A stretch of 64,000 bases of DNA from Streptomyces sp. SAT1 (GCF_001654495.1 NZ_CP015849.1:5745001-5809000); one strand, 5' to 3'; shown: positions 48,639 through 57,871, numbered from the stretch's first letter. Translations and numbers: made by a program. The notes: generated by a model not told the origin, from the sequence alone.

Positions 48639-49559
48639 ATGCCCAGAACCACGCCCAGCCCGGACGCCGGCCCCGGCGCTGACGGCATCCGCAGCCGCCG
48701 CACCGCCCGTCGCGCCTCCCGCCGACGCACCCGCCACCGCCGCCGGGTGTACCTGCTCTGCGCGCTGGCCGCGGCCGGTTCGCTCGGCGCCGCGGCCCTG
48801 CTCGCCGGCGGCTCGGACGGCGCCGACCGCGCGTCGGCGGCCGGGAACGGCGCGACCTCGTCCGCGTCCGCCGGGAAGGGGCGTACGCAGGCGGCGGACA
48901 CCGGACGGCACGCGGACGACCGGCCCGCCCCGTCCGGGAAGGCGACCGGCGGCGCGGGCGCGACACCGGGCGCGAGCGGCAAGGGCTCCGACCCGCACAA
49001 GACCGGCAACGGCGTCTTCCACACCGCGCACGCCACCGGCAAGCAGGCCGGCACGGGCACGCTCCGGCGGTACGAGGTCCAGGTCGAGGAGGGCACGGGC
49101 ATCGCGCCCGACGAGGCGGCCCGCGAGATCGAGGGCATCCTCGCCGACCGGCGGGGCTGGACCGCCGACGGGCACGACGCCTTCCAGCTCGTCTCCCAGG
49201 GCCCCCTCGACTTCGTCGTGCGGATCGCCACGCCCGACACCGTGGACCGCCTCTGCGGCGCGGCCGGACTGCACACCCACGGCGAGGTCAACTGCGACGT
49301 GGGCAGCCAGGTGATCGTCAACCTCAAGCGCTGGAACCAGGGCTCGCCCGAGTTCCCGGGCCCCCTCCACGAGTACCGCGCCCTGATCGTCAACCACGAG
49401 GTGGGCCACCGCATCGGCCACGGCCACGAGGCGTGCCCGGGACCCGGGCGGCCCGCGCCCGCCATGATGCAGCAGATCGACGGGCTGCACGGGTGCGTCG
49501 CCAACGCCTGGCCCTACGACGCCAAGGGCCGCTACCTCAGCGGCCCGGCCGTGCCCTGA
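48639..49559 (+). CDS. Membrane-anchored DUF3152 protein with zinc-protease-like motif
   Basis: A 306-residue protein. A very basic leader (RRTARRASRRRTRHRRR) precedes one hydrophobic segment (VYLLCALAAAGSLGAAALLAG), then a Gly/Ala/Asp-rich spacer of about 80 residues. The DUF3152 domain follows, ending with HEVGHRIGHGHEACP (His253 onward), which looks like the HExxHxxGxxH zinc site of metzincin-type proteases. The domain faces the outside. Protease activity is not established. ATG at 48639 has only a weak ribosome-binding site. The AfsQ1-type box 45 bases upstream suggests control by the neighbouring system. Its 3' end overlaps the convergent MFS gene by 28 bases. Confidence 0.82.
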   Translation: MPRTTPSPDAGPGADGIRSRRTARRASRRRTRHRRRVYLLCALAAAGSLGAAALLAGGSDGADRASAAGNGATSSASAGKGRTQAADTGRHADDRPAPSGKATGGAGATPGASGKGSDPHKTGNGVFHTAHATGKQAGTGTLRRYEVQVEEGTGIAPDEAAREIEGILADRRGWTADGHDAFQLVSQGPLDFVVRIATPDTVDRLCGAAGLHTHGEVNCDVGSQVIVNLKRWNQGSPEFPGPLHEYRALIVNHEVGHRIGHGHEACPGPGRPAPAMMQQIDGLHGCVANAWPYDAKGRYLSGPAVP

Positions 49560-50941
49560 GCGCCGCCCTCCGGCCGCGCCGTCGGCCCCGGCGGCGGACC
49601 GGGCACGGCCGGACCGGGTACGGCCGTACCCAGGGCGACCTGCCCAGGAGCGGCAGGACCCAGCGTCGCGGTGCCGTCGTCATCGCGATCACCACGGCCA
49701 GCCCCGTCACCGTCGCCGGTACGGCGGGCCAGCCGCCGTACGTCCGGCACGCACAGCACGGCCAGGGTCAGCACCAGCACCAGCGCCGAGCACCCCCACA
49801 GCGCGGCCGGCCGGCCCACCGCGTCCTGCACCGGACCGGCCGCCGCCGTCGCCACCGGCACCAGCGCCAGCGATCCGAGCCAGTCGTAGGACGACACCCG
49901 CGAGAACTTCTCCTCCGGTATCTCCTGGTGCAGCGCGGACATCCACGCCACCGCGAACACCTCGACGCTCACCCCCGTCACGCACAGCACCGCCACCAGC
50001 ACGGGCGTCGCCACCGGCACGGCCAGCGCGGCGGACGGCAGCGCCAGCGGCAGCACGCCCAGCACCCCCACCAGCAGCAGCCTGCGCGGTGCCCAGCGCG
50101 TCATCAGCAGCCCGCCCAGCAGCGTGCCCACCCCGAAGGCGGCCAGCGCGAGGCCCCACGGTCCCGCGCCGCCCAGCCGCTCCCGCGCGACCAGCGGCCC
50201 GTACACCGACTCGGCCGCCGCGACCACCGCGTTCACCACGGCGAACTGCGTCACGATCGACCACAGCCAGGGCCGCCCGGCCACCTCGCGCCACCCCTCG
50301 CGCAGATCCGCCAGGAGACCGGCGCCGCCCCGCCGCCCCGGCACGTCCCGCACGTCCAGGAAGGCCCGCAGCGCCGCCGCGACGGCGAAGGCCCCCGCGT
50401 CGGCCGCCAGCACCCAGCCCGGCCCGGTCGCGGCGGCCAGCGCCCCGCCCAGCGCGGTGCCGAGGATGCCCGCGCCGTTCACCCCCATCCGGAAGGCCGC
50501 GAAGGCGCGCCCGGACTCGCTGCCGGAGACGGTGGCCAGCACCATCCCCTCGGCGGCCGGGGAGAAGAACGCCTGGCCGGTGCCGCCCAGCGCGGCCAGC
50601 AGCGCCATCTGCCACACCTGCGCGGTGCCGGTCAGCACCAGGACGGCGAACAGGCCCTGCGAGGCGCAGTTGAGCGCGTTCGCCGCGACCATCACACGGT
50701 GCCGGGGCAGCCGGTCCGCCAGCGCCCCGCCGATCAGCACGAACAGCACCAGCGGCACGGTCCGCGCCGCCGCGACCAGCCCCACGTCGGTCGCCGAGCC
50801 GCCGGCCGCCAGCACCGCGAAGGCCCCCGCGACCAGCGCCCCGGAACTGCCGAGACCCGAGACGACGGCGGCGGCGGTGAGCAGCGTGTAGTTGCGCCCG
50901 GCCCAGGAGGGACGACGAACAGGGTTTCGACGGGGGATCAC
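49532..50941 (-). CDS. MFS transporter (MDR-type exporter)
   Basis: A 469-residue protein with about twelve membrane helices. It has the MFS-like loop GGALADRLPRHRVMVAANAL after helix 2, FFSPAAEGMVLATV, and AWMSALHQEIPEEKFSRVSSYDW, a segment common in actinobacterial exporters of this type. The C-terminal 50 residues are a Gly/Pro/Asp-rich tail. GTG at 50941 has AGGGA about ten bases upstream. It is divergent from the helR-like gene and shares the 265-bp region that contains a rifamycin-associated element. Substrate is unknown. Confidence 0.85.
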   Translation of the reverse strand: MIPRRNPVRRPSWAGRNYTLLTAAAVVSGLGSSGALVAGAFAVLAAGGSATDVGLVAAARTVPLVLFVLIGGALADRLPRHRVMVAANALNCASQGLFAVLVLTGTAQVWQMALLAALGGTGQAFFSPAAEGMVLATVSGSESGRAFAAFRMGVNGAGILGTALGGALAAATGPGWVLAADAGAFAVAAALRAFLDVRDVPGRRGGAGLLADLREGWREVAGRPWLWSIVTQFAVVNAVVAAAESVYGPLVARERLGGAGPWGLALAAFGVGTLLGGLLMTRWAPRRLLLVGVLGVLPLALPSAALAVPVATPVLVAVLCVTGVSVEVFAVAWMSALHQEIPEEKFSRVSSYDWLGSLALVPVATAAAGPVQDAVGRPAALWGCSALVLVLTLAVLCVPDVRRLARRTGDGDGAGRGDRDDDGTATLGPAAPGQVALGTAVPGPAVPGPPPGPTARPEGGAQGTAGPLR

Positions 50942-51056
50942 CCACGGAGTATCCCTGGTGCGTCGTGTCCCCGGTGCGTCCGGGAAGCCCGCGGCGCGGG
51001 GGAGGCGGCGGGAGGACCGACCCACTCCTCGCCACTCTCAACGTATAGCGCACCGG

Positions 51057-51076
51057 GGGGCTTGCGGCAAGGCCCC
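51057..51076. promoter_or_regulatory. Rifamycin-associated element (RAE)
   Basis: GGGGCTTGCGGCAAGGCCCC is, as I recall it, the published rifamycin-associated element found upstream of rifamycin-inducible genes (rph, rox, helR). The inverted repeat extends by two G/C pairs on each side. It lies 131 bases before the helR-like start and 116 bases from the divergent MFS start. Confidence 0.9.
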
Positions 51077-51206
51077 CCTTGCCCCGCAGAATGTCCGGCC
51101 GAAGCCCATGACCTGCGAAAACGCCGGACTGCCTCGGCGCGCCGGCCGCCCGTGGGACGCATGGCACCGCACCCCCGCACACCCGAGGAACGGGAGCCCC
51201 CAGGCC

Positions 51207-53354
51207 GTGAACCCTCTCACCACGCACGCCTTCGACCTCCCCGAGCGGCTGGCCGCCAAGGCCGACCCCGCGCTGATCGCCGCCGACGAGCGGCACTTCG
51301 CGGCCGTCGCCCGGTGCCTGGAGCGGTCCGTCGCCGAACTCACCGCGCGCCTCGACGCCGAACGCCGGGCCCCCGGCGGCCTCGGCCGGCAGGCGATGGA
51401 CCGGGACGCGGAGGTCCACCGGCTGACCGCCCGGCTGCGCACCCTGCGCCGCTTCGGACTCGACCTGTGCCTGGGCCGCATGGTCGGCGCCGACGGCACC
51501 GGACCGGTCTACGTCGGACGGCTCGGCCTCACCGACGGCTCGGGCGCCCGGCTGCTGGTCGACTGGCGCTCACCGGCCGCCGAGCCGTTCTTCGGCGCCA
51601 CCCACGCCGACCCGATGGGGCTGGCCGGCCGCCGCAGGTACCGCTGGACCGGCGGCCGGATCAGCGATTACTGGGACGAGGTGTTCGCCGAGGACGCCCT
51701 CGCCGGACACGCCGCGCTCGACGACCGGTCCGCCTTCATCGCCGGTCTCGGCGCCACCCGCTCCCCGCGCATGCGGGACGTGCTCGCCACCATCCAGGCC
51801 GACCAGGACGCCGTCATCCGCGCGGGCTCCCGCGGCGCCCTCGTCGTCGACGGCGGCCCCGGGACCGGCAAGACCGTCGTCGCGCTGCACCGCTCCGCCT
51901 ACCTGCTGTACTCCGACCCGCGCCTCGGGCACCGCAGGGGCGGCGTGCTGTTCGTCGGGCCGCACCAGCCCTACCTGGGCCATGTCGCCGACGTCCTGGC
52001 CGGCCTCGGCGAGGAGGGCGTGCGGACCTGCACCCTGCGCGACCTCGTCCCCGAGGGCGCCGGCGCGGGCCCCGAGACCGACCCGGAGGCGGCCCGGCTG
52101 AAGTCCTCGGCCGGCCTGGTGCGCGCGATCGAGACGGCCGTACGGTTCTACGAGGAGCCGCCCACCGAGGCGATGACGGTCTCCACCCCCTGGTCCGACA
52201 TCCCGCTCGGCCCGGACGACTGGGCCGTCGCCTTCGAGTCGGCCGGACCCGGCGCCCCGCACAACGAGGCCCGCGACCAGGTCTGGGAGGAACTGCTCAC
52301 CGTCCTGGCCGACAAGCACGACGGGGACACCGCCCCCGAGACGCTGCGCGCCGCCCTGGGGCGCGACCGGGACCTGCGCACGGCCTTCGACCGCGCCTGG
52401 CCGCTGATCGAGGCGGCCGACCTGGTGGGGGACCTGTGGTCGGTGCCCGCCTATCTGCGGCTGTGCGCGCCCTGGCTCGAACCGCGGGACGTACGGCGGC
52501 TGCAGCGCGCCGACCCCCGGGCGTGGACCGTGTCCGACCTGCCGCTGCTCGACGCGGCCCGGCAGCGGCTCGGCGACCCGGAGGCGTCCCGGCGCGGGCG
52601 GCGGCAGCGGGCCGCCGCCGCGGCCGAGCGCGAGCGGATGGCCGGTGTGATCGAACACGTCCTGGCGGCCGACGCCGACGGCGAGGGCGCGGTGGCGATG
52701 CTGCGCGGCCAGGACCTGCGGGACGCGCTCGCCGACGAGGACGCGCTGCCCGGCGCCGAACCCGACCGGCTCGCCGGGCCGTTCGCGCACATCGTCGTGG
52801 ACGAGGCCCAGGAACTGACCGACGCCGAGTGGCAGATGCTGCTGGTGCGGTGCCCGTCGCGGAGCTTCACCGTCGTCGGGGACCGCGCCCAGGCCCCGCA
52901 GGGCTTCCCCGAGTCCTGGCACGAACGGCTCCGGCGGGTCGGGTTCGACCGGATCGACCTGGCCTCCCTGAGCGTCAACTACCGCACCCCGCGGGAGATC
53001 ATGGAGGAGGCCGAGCCGGTCATCCGGGCCGTCCTGCCGGACGCCGGAGTGCCGGTCTCCGTGCGGGACGCCGGCGTCCCGGTCGGCCACGGCTCCCGCG
53101 CGGACCTCGGCCCGGTCCTCGACGCCTGGCTCGCCGAGCACGCCGAGGGGACCGCGTGCGTCATCGGCGACCCGTCCTTCCGGCCGCGCCCCCGGGTGCG
53201 GTCGCTGTCCCCGCGGCTGGCCAAGGGACTGGAGTTCGACCTGGTCGTCCTCGTCGGCCCGGAGGGCTTCGGCACCGGCGTCGCGGGCGCCGTCGACCGC
53301 TATGTCGCCATGACCCGGGCGACCCGGCAGCTCGTCGTCCTCACCGGCGACTGA
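51207..53354 (+). CDS. helR: HelD/HelR-type RNA-polymerase-associated motor ATPase
   Basis: A 715-residue UvrD/Rep-like ATPase. An N-terminal coiled region (about residues 10-70) would reach into the RNA-polymerase channels. It is followed by VYVGRLGLTDGSGARLLVDWRSPAAEPFF, Walker A GGPGTGKTVVALHR (216-223), the HIVVDEAQELTDAEW helicase motif II, VVGDRAQAP, and terminal GLEFDLVVLVGPE and YVAMTRATRQLVVL. HelD proteins free stalled RNA polymerase. HelR members displace rifamycins and are induced through an RAE, which is present upstream. GTG at 51207 has GGGAG ten bases upstream. The symbol follows family plus the RAE. Confidence 0.88.
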   Translation: MNPLTTHAFDLPERLAAKADPALIAADERHFAAVARCLERSVAELTARLDAERRAPGGLGRQAMDRDAEVHRLTARLRTLRRFGLDLCLGRMVGADGTGPVYVGRLGLTDGSGARLLVDWRSPAAEPFFGATHADPMGLAGRRRYRWTGGRISDYWDEVFAEDALAGHAALDDRSAFIAGLGATRSPRMRDVLATIQADQDAVIRAGSRGALVVDGGPGTGKTVVALHRSAYLLYSDPRLGHRRGGVLFVGPHQPYLGHVADVLAGLGEEGVRTCTLRDLVPEGAGAGPETDPEAARLKSSAGLVRAIETAVRFYEEPPTEAMTVSTPWSDIPLGPDDWAVAFESAGPGAPHNEARDQVWEELLTVLADKHDGDTAPETLRAALGRDRDLRTAFDRAWPLIEAADLVGDLWSVPAYLRLCAPWLEPRDVRRLQRADPRAWTVSDLPLLDAARQRLGDPEASRRGRRQRAAAAAERERMAGVIEHVLAADADGEGAVAMLRGQDLRDALADEDALPGAEPDRLAGPFAHIVVDEAQELTDAEWQMLLVRCPSRSFTVVGDRAQAPQGFPESWHERLRRVGFDRIDLASLSVNYRTPREIMEEAEPVIRAVLPDAGVPVSVRDAGVPVGHGSRADLGPVLDAWLAEHAEGTACVIGDPSFRPRPRVRSLSPRLAKGLEFDLVVLVGPEGFGTGVAGAVDRYVAMTRATRQLVVLTGD

Positions 53355-53383
53355 GGCCCCCGGAGAACCCGCCGCCGCGCCCC

Positions 53384-53419
53384 GGGTCCGGCACCGGGTC
53401 CGGCACCGGGTCTGGCACC
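53384..53419. repeat. 12-bp tandem repeat, three copies
   Basis: GGGTCCGGCACC is repeated at 53384, 53396 and 53408 (the last with one change). It lies just after the helR-like stop codon. A slippage-prone spacer; no function seen. Confidence 0.75.
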
Positions 53420-53507
53420 GGCCGTGTCGCAGTTGGGCCGAACAGGTGACATGGCGTAAGAATTGGCCAGTGCAGGCGATGAGTGCGAGTCAGGTCGGGG
53501 GGAGCCG

Positions 53508-53897
53508 GTGAACAGCCACGACGTCACCGATGAACAGTGGGAGGGGCTCGCCCAGGTCGTTCCGTTGCGCGGACGGGACTCCTGGCCGTCCGCGGTGGAC
53601 CACCGCTCCCTCCCGGAGGCGGACACCGAGATGCGCCGCCGGTTCGTCGTCCTCAGGGTCAATGTGTTCGCGGACGCCCGTGACGTGGCCGAGACGCTGA
53701 TGGCGGGGGTGCCGGTCCTGCTGGACCTCACCGGAGCCGAGGGCGAGGTGGCCAAGCGGGTCCTGGACTTCAGCACCGGCGTCGTCTTCGGCCTGGGCAG
53801 CGGGATGCACCGGGTCGACCGCAATGTGTTCCTCCTCACCCCGCCGGGCACCGAGGTGAGCGGACTCATGCAGGGGGCGGCCGTCCCGGGCGTGTGA
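53508..53897 (+). CDS. SepF-family cell-division protein (paralogue)
   Basis: A 129-residue cytoplasmic protein. After about 45 variable residues comes the SepF core, FVVLRVNVFADARDVAETLMAGVPVLLDLTGAEGEVAKRVLDFSTGVVFGLG, ending VFLLTPPGTEVSG. SepF proteins bind FtsZ and the membrane. This copy lacks the long amphipathic N-terminal helix and stands alone, away from ftsZ, so it is probably one of the extra SepF-like proteins of Streptomyces. GTG at 53508 has GGGGGAG four bases upstream. Its stop overlaps the next GTG. Confidence 0.88.
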   Translation: MNSHDVTDEQWEGLAQVVPLRGRDSWPSAVDHRSLPEADTEMRRRFVVLRVNVFADARDVAETLMAGVPVLLDLTGAEGEVAKRVLDFSTGVVFGLGSGMHRVDRNVFLLTPPGTEVSGLMQGAAVPGV

Positions 53898-54400
53898 ACG
53901 GGGCCGGGGCCCGCCGGGACGGCACGGGTGACAGACCTGATGACACGGGTGATAGACCTGGTGAGGTGACCGAGCACCCCGACCCCTCCGCACAGCCGAG
54001 CCCCGCCCCCGCCCCCGCCGGTGCCGCCCCGGCCACCGGGTCCGGCCCCGAGCTGGCCGGACTCCAACGGCGGCTCGCCGAGTTCGCCGCCGCGCGGGAC
54101 TGGCAGCCGTACCACACCCCGAAGAACCTGGCCGCCGCGCTCAGCGTCGAGGCGTCCGAACTGGTCGAGATCTTCCAGTGGCTGACGCCGGAGGAGTCGG
54201 CGCGCGTCATGGACGACCCGGAGACCGCGCACCGCGTGCGGGACGAGGTCGCGGACGTCCTCGCGTATCTGCTCCAGTTCTGCGAGGTGCTCGGTGTCGA
54301 TCCGCTGACGGCGCTCGCCGCGAAGATCGACCGCAACGAACACCGGTTCCCGGCGCGGCGCACGGACACCGGGAGCACGGGGGAAAACAGCCGGAGTTGA
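53894..54400 (+). CDS. MazG-like nucleotide pyrophosphohydrolase
   Basis: A 168-residue protein. The N-terminal 50 residues are disordered, with a short internal repeat (DRPDDTGDRPGE), and an internal GTG near 53966 could be the true start. The rest is an all-alpha MazG/iMazG domain with the metal-binding pattern AAALSVEASELVEIFQW (ExxE) and VRDEVADVLAYLLQFCEVLG (ExxD). Such enzymes hydrolyse non-canonical nucleoside triphosphates or dCTP. The GTG overlaps the SepF-like stop codon, suggesting coupling, though the functional link is unclear. Confidence 0.82.
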   Translation: MNGAGARRDGTGDRPDDTGDRPGEVTEHPDPSAQPSPAPAPAGAAPATGSGPELAGLQRRLAEFAAARDWQPYHTPKNLAAALSVEASELVEIFQWLTPEESARVMDDPETAHRVRDEVADVLAYLLQFCEVLGVDPLTALAAKIDRNEHRFPARRTDTGSTGENSRS

Positions 54401-54496
54401 GCATTCCGGTATTACTCTCCGGAGTCGTTCACTCGGTCGAAATCGATTTGTTGTCCAGAGATTTCCGTCTTCCTCTGGCTTTTTGTGCCAGGCGCC

Positions 54497-54514
54497 TTCA
54501 CTCTGGGTAGTGAA
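54497..54514. promoter_or_regulatory. Inverted repeat TTCAC-n8-GTGAA upstream of the DUF6099 gene
   Basis: This small inverted repeat sits in a relatively AT-rich 169-base gap (54401-54569) that probably holds the promoter of the downstream gene. No regulator can be assigned. Confidence 0.3.
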
Positions 54515-54569
54515 CAAGGGAGTTCGGGCAGACGTGCGGTGAGTACGTCGGAGGAAGCGGGGGCAGCGC

Positions 54570-55043
54570 ATGGACGCGATGCGGCTCATCCTGGCGAGCA
54601 GGCGTGCGCTGGCGGGCAGCGGCGAGGCCCCCGCCATCCTGGCGGAGGTGTGGCAGGCGCAGGCCCTGGCCCAGGCGGTCGGCAGCCGCATCGCGGTCAC
54701 CGGTCCGCCCGAGCTGCGGGGCGAGGCCCTGGGACTGACCGAGCTGGCGGGCCGGGGCTGCGGGGTGCTGGACGCCCCGGACCTCGACCCGGGCGCCTCG
54801 CGGGCCGCCCAGCTCACCGAACTGGCCGACGAGCGCCGGGTGCTGCTGTGCCTGGGCGGGCTGCTCGGCGAGGTCGGGATAGCCCTGGTCGGTATAGCCA
54901 GCTCGGCCGCCGACGAGCGGACGTACTGGCAGTGCATGGAGGCCATCGACGCGGCCGACGAGTCCCGCGACCGGGTCCGCGAGATGCTGCGCAAGCTGGC
55001 CGCCCGCGAGGAGGCGGTCCTCCCGGAGCGCGAGGCGGGCTGA
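54570..55043 (+). CDS. DUF6099-like protein of unknown function
   Basis: A 157-residue, Ala/Glu-rich and largely helical cytoplasmic protein. It starts MDAMRLILASRRALAGSG, contains EVWQAQALAQAVGSRIAV and LCLGGLLGEVGIALVGIASSA, and ends with RDRVREMLRKLAAREEAV. I recognise it as the Streptomyces-specific DUF6099 type with moderate certainty. No function is known. It is monocistronic by spacing, with an AT-rich promoter region upstream. Confidence 0.68.
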   Translation: MDAMRLILASRRALAGSGEAPAILAEVWQAQALAQAVGSRIAVTGPPELRGEALGLTELAGRGCGVLDAPDLDPGASRAAQLTELADERRVLLCLGGLLGEVGIALVGIASSAADERTYWQCMEAIDAADESRDRVREMLRKLAAREEAVLPEREAG

Positions 55044-55166
55044 GCGCCCGAGCGCCGGTCCTTCACCCGTGGTCCTTCACCCGTCCGGCGCCGGACGGAC
55101 GGCGCGTCCGGGGCGGGCGGCGGGGTCGGCGGGCCCGCCGGGGGGCCGGACGTGCAGGATGGGACC

Positions 55167-56084
55167 ATGGATCTGCGCATCTTCACCGAGCCCCAGCAGG
55201 GGGCTTCCTACGACACCCTGCTCACCGTCGCCAAGGCCACCGAGGACCTCGGGTTCGACGCCTTCTTCCGCTCCGACCACTACCTCCGCATGGGCGGCGG
55301 CGACGGCCTGCCCGGACCCACCGACGCCTGGATCACCCTCGCCGGGATCGCCCGCGAGACCAGCCGCATCCGCCTGGGCACGCTGATGACCGCCGCCACC
55401 TTCCGCCTCCCCGGCGTCCTCGCCATCCAGGTCGCCCAGGTCGACCAGATGTCCGGCGGCCGGGTCGAGCTGGGCCTGGGCGCGGGCTGGTTCGAGGAGG
55501 AGCACAAGGCGTACGGCATCCCCTTCCCGAAGGACAAGTTCGCCCGCCTGGAGGAGCAGCTCGCCGTCGTCACCGGCCTGTGGGCCACCGAGACCGGCAA
55601 GACCTTCGACTTCCAGGGCGAGCACTACCAGCTGACCGGGTCGCCCGCGCTGCCCAAGCCCGCGCAGGCGAAGATCCCCGTCCTCATCGGCGGGCACGGC
55701 GCGGTCCGCACCCCGCGGCTGGCCGCCCGGTACGCCGACGAGTTCAACATCCCCTTCGCCTCCGTCGAGGACAGCGAGCGGCAGTTCGGCCGGGTGCGCA
55801 CCGCCGCGCGGGCGGCCGGCCGCGACGCCATCACGTACTCCAGCGCCCTCGTCGTCTGCGTCGGCCGCGACGACCAGGAGGTCGCCCGCCGCGCCGCCGC
55901 GATCGGCCGCGAGGTGGACGAGCTGAAGGCCAACGGCCTGGCCGGCTCCCCGGCCGAGGTGGTCGACAAGATCGGCCGCTACGCCGAGATCGGCGCGAGC
56001 CGCCTCTACCTCCAGCTGCTCGACCTCTCCGATCTGGACCACCTGGAGCTGATCTCCTCCCAGGTCCAGGCGCAGTTGGCGTGA
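55167..56084 (+). CDS. LLM-class F420-dependent oxidoreductase
   Basis: A 305-residue TIM-barrel enzyme of the luciferase-like monooxygenase superfamily, in the F420-dependent TIGR03560-like subgroup. Motifs are DLGFDAFFRSDHYLR, RIRLGTLMTAATFRLPGVLAIQVAQVDQMSGGRVELGLGAGWFEEEHKAYGI and PVLIGGHGAVRTPRLAARYADEFN. It would use reduced or oxidised F420 in a redox reaction whose substrate cannot be read from the sequence. ATG at 55167 (MDLRIFTEPQ) has GGATGGG close upstream and matches the family start. It is not part of an operon. Confidence 0.88.
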   Translation: MDLRIFTEPQQGASYDTLLTVAKATEDLGFDAFFRSDHYLRMGGGDGLPGPTDAWITLAGIARETSRIRLGTLMTAATFRLPGVLAIQVAQVDQMSGGRVELGLGAGWFEEEHKAYGIPFPKDKFARLEEQLAVVTGLWATETGKTFDFQGEHYQLTGSPALPKPAQAKIPVLIGGHGAVRTPRLAARYADEFNIPFASVEDSERQFGRVRTAARAAGRDAITYSSALVVCVGRDDQEVARRAAAIGREVDELKANGLAGSPAEVVDKIGRYAEIGASRLYLQLLDLSDLDHLELISSQVQAQLA

Positions 56085-56218
56085 ATTAAAGGCGGGCGCG
56101 GGTCCGCCGCCCTGTGCCAAGGTGGAGGCACCGTCCTGCCGGGCCCCCGGGATCTGCGTCCCGGGGGCCCGCGCACGCCCGGCACCCATCCACCCGACCG
56201 GCCGGAGAGGCCACCGCC

Positions 56219-57871
56219 ATGTTCCTGACCGTCAGCACCACCGGCACACCCGAACGCCCCGCCACCGACCTGGGCCATCTGCTGCACAAGCATCCCGGCA
56301 AGGCGCAGGCGTTCTCCACCTCCTTCGGCACCGCGCACGTCCTCTACCCCGAGGCGGACGACGAACGCTGCACGGCGGCGCTGCTGCTGGAGGTCGACGC
56401 GGTGGCGCTGGTGCGGCGGAGCAAGGGCAGGGGCGGCCGCGGCGGCGCACCCGACGCCGCGCTCGCGCAGTACGTCAACGACCGCCCCTACGCGGCCTCC
56501 TCGCTGCTCGCCGTGGCGCTGAGCGCGGTGTTCTCCAGCGCGCTGCGCGGTGTGTGCCGCGCCCGGCCCGAACTGCCGGGACAGCCACGCCCGTTGCGCA
56601 TCGAGATACCGGCCCTGCCCGCGCGCGGCGGAGCGGCCCTGGTGCAGCGGCTGTTCGCCCCGCTCGGCTGGACGGTGACGGCCGACGCCGTACCGCTGGA
56701 CACCCGGTTCCCGCAGTGGGGCGACTCCCGCTATGTGCGCCTGGTGCTGGAGTCGGACACCGTCACCCTCGCCGAGGCCCTGCGCCACCTGTATGTGCTG
56801 CTGCCCGTCCTCGACGACGCCAAGCACTACTGGGTCGCCCCCGACGAGGTCGACAAGCTGCTGCGGGCGGGCGAGGGCTGGCTGCCCGCGCACCCGGAGC
56901 AGCACCTGATCACCAGCCGCTACCTCAGCCGCCGCTGGTCGCTGACCCGGCAGGCCAGGGAGCGGCTGGAACTGGCGCGGCTGGCCGAGTCGGACGACAG
57001 CGCCGTCGAGGAGATCGACAACGCGGTGGCGGCCGACACCGACACCGAGCCCCCTACCGACACCGGCACCGGCACCGGAGTGGGCGACGGGACCGAAGCC
57101 GGTCCCGGGACCGGCGCCGACGGCGGGCCGGGCGCCGACACGGAGACCGGAGCCGGTACCGGGGAGCGGTCCGTCCCGCTCGCCGTCCAGCGGCGCGAGG
57201 CGATCCTCGCCGAGCTGGCCGCGGCGGGCGCCGCCCGGGTGCTCGACCTCGGCTGCGGCCAGGGCCAGTTGGTGCAGGCGCTGCTCAAGGACGTCCGCTA
57301 CACCGAGATCGTCGGCGTCGATGTGTCGGTGCGGGCGCTCACCATCGCCGCCCGGCGCCTCAGGCTGGACCGGATGGGGGAGCGGCAGGCCGCGCGCGTC
57401 ACGCTCCGGCAGGGCTCGCTCGTCTACACCGACAAGCAGCTCAAGGGGTACGACGCGGCCGTGCTCAGCGAGGTGGTCGAACACCTCGACCTGCCCCGGC
57501 TGCCCGCCCTGGAGTACGCGGTGTTCGGCGCCGCCCGGCCCCGTACGGTCCTGGTCACCACGCCGAACGTCGAGTACAACGTCCGCTGGGAGACGCTGCC
57601 CGCCGGGCACGTCCGGCACGGCGACCACCGCTTCGAGTGGACCCGGGAGCAGTTCCGCACCTGGGCGGGGGAGGTCGCGGCCCGGCACGGCTACACCGTC
57701 GGGTTCCGGCCCGTCGGCCCCGACGACCCCGAGGTGGGCCCGCCCACCCAGATGGCCGTGTTCACCCTCGCGTCCGGCGAGCGGCCCCACGAGCCCCGCG
57801 GGACCCGCGAGCAGCACGAGCAGCACGAGCGGCACGAGAAGACCGACGAGAAGGAGGCGAAGGCGGCATGA
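56219..57871 (+). CDS. hen1: Bacterial Hen1, 3'-terminal RNA ribose 2'-O-methyltransferase
   Basis: A 550-residue RNA-repair enzyme. Residues 1-265 form the N-terminal ligase-activating domain of bacterial Hen1 (MFLTVSTTGTPERPATDLGHLLHKHPGKAQ). A Thr/Gly/Asp-rich low-complexity linker follows (about 275-320), then the SAM-dependent methyltransferase with LDLGCGQG (343-349). The Hen1 metal-binding motif SEVVEHLDL and HGDHRFEWTREQF complete it. It adds a 2'-O-methyl group to the broken 3' end during repair, so the mended RNA resists re-cleavage. It overlaps the Pnkp gene (ATGA), forming the classic two-gene operon. Confidence 0.94.
   Translation: MFLTVSTTGTPERPATDLGHLLHKHPGKAQAFSTSFGTAHVLYPEADDERCTAALLLEVDAVALVRRSKGRGGRGGAPDAALAQYVNDRPYAASSLLAVALSAVFSSALRGVCRARPELPGQPRPLRIEIPALPARGGAALVQRLFAPLGWTVTADAVPLDTRFPQWGDSRYVRLVLESDTVTLAEALRHLYVLLPVLDDAKHYWVAPDEVDKLLRAGEGWLPAHPEQHLITSRYLSRRWSLTRQARERLELARLAESDDSAVEEIDNAVAADTDTEPPTDTGTGTGVGDGTEAGPGTGADGGPGADTETGAGTGERSVPLAVQRREAILAELAAAGAARVLDLGCGQGQLVQALLKDVRYTEIVGVDVSVRALTIAARRLRLDRMGERQAARVTLRQGSLVYTDKQLKGYDAAVLSEVVEHLDLPRLPALEYAVFGAARPRTVLVTTPNVEYNVRWETLPAGHVRHGDHRFEWTREQFRTWAGEVAARHGYTVGFRPVGPDDPEVGPPTQMAVFTLASGERPHEPRGTREQHEQHERHEKTDEKEAKAA

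Noticed and set aside
53384..53419. Short tandem repeats that might suggest a CRISPR array
   Set aside because: Three 12-bp units without spacers are a simple slippage repeat. No array or cas gene is present anywhere in the window.
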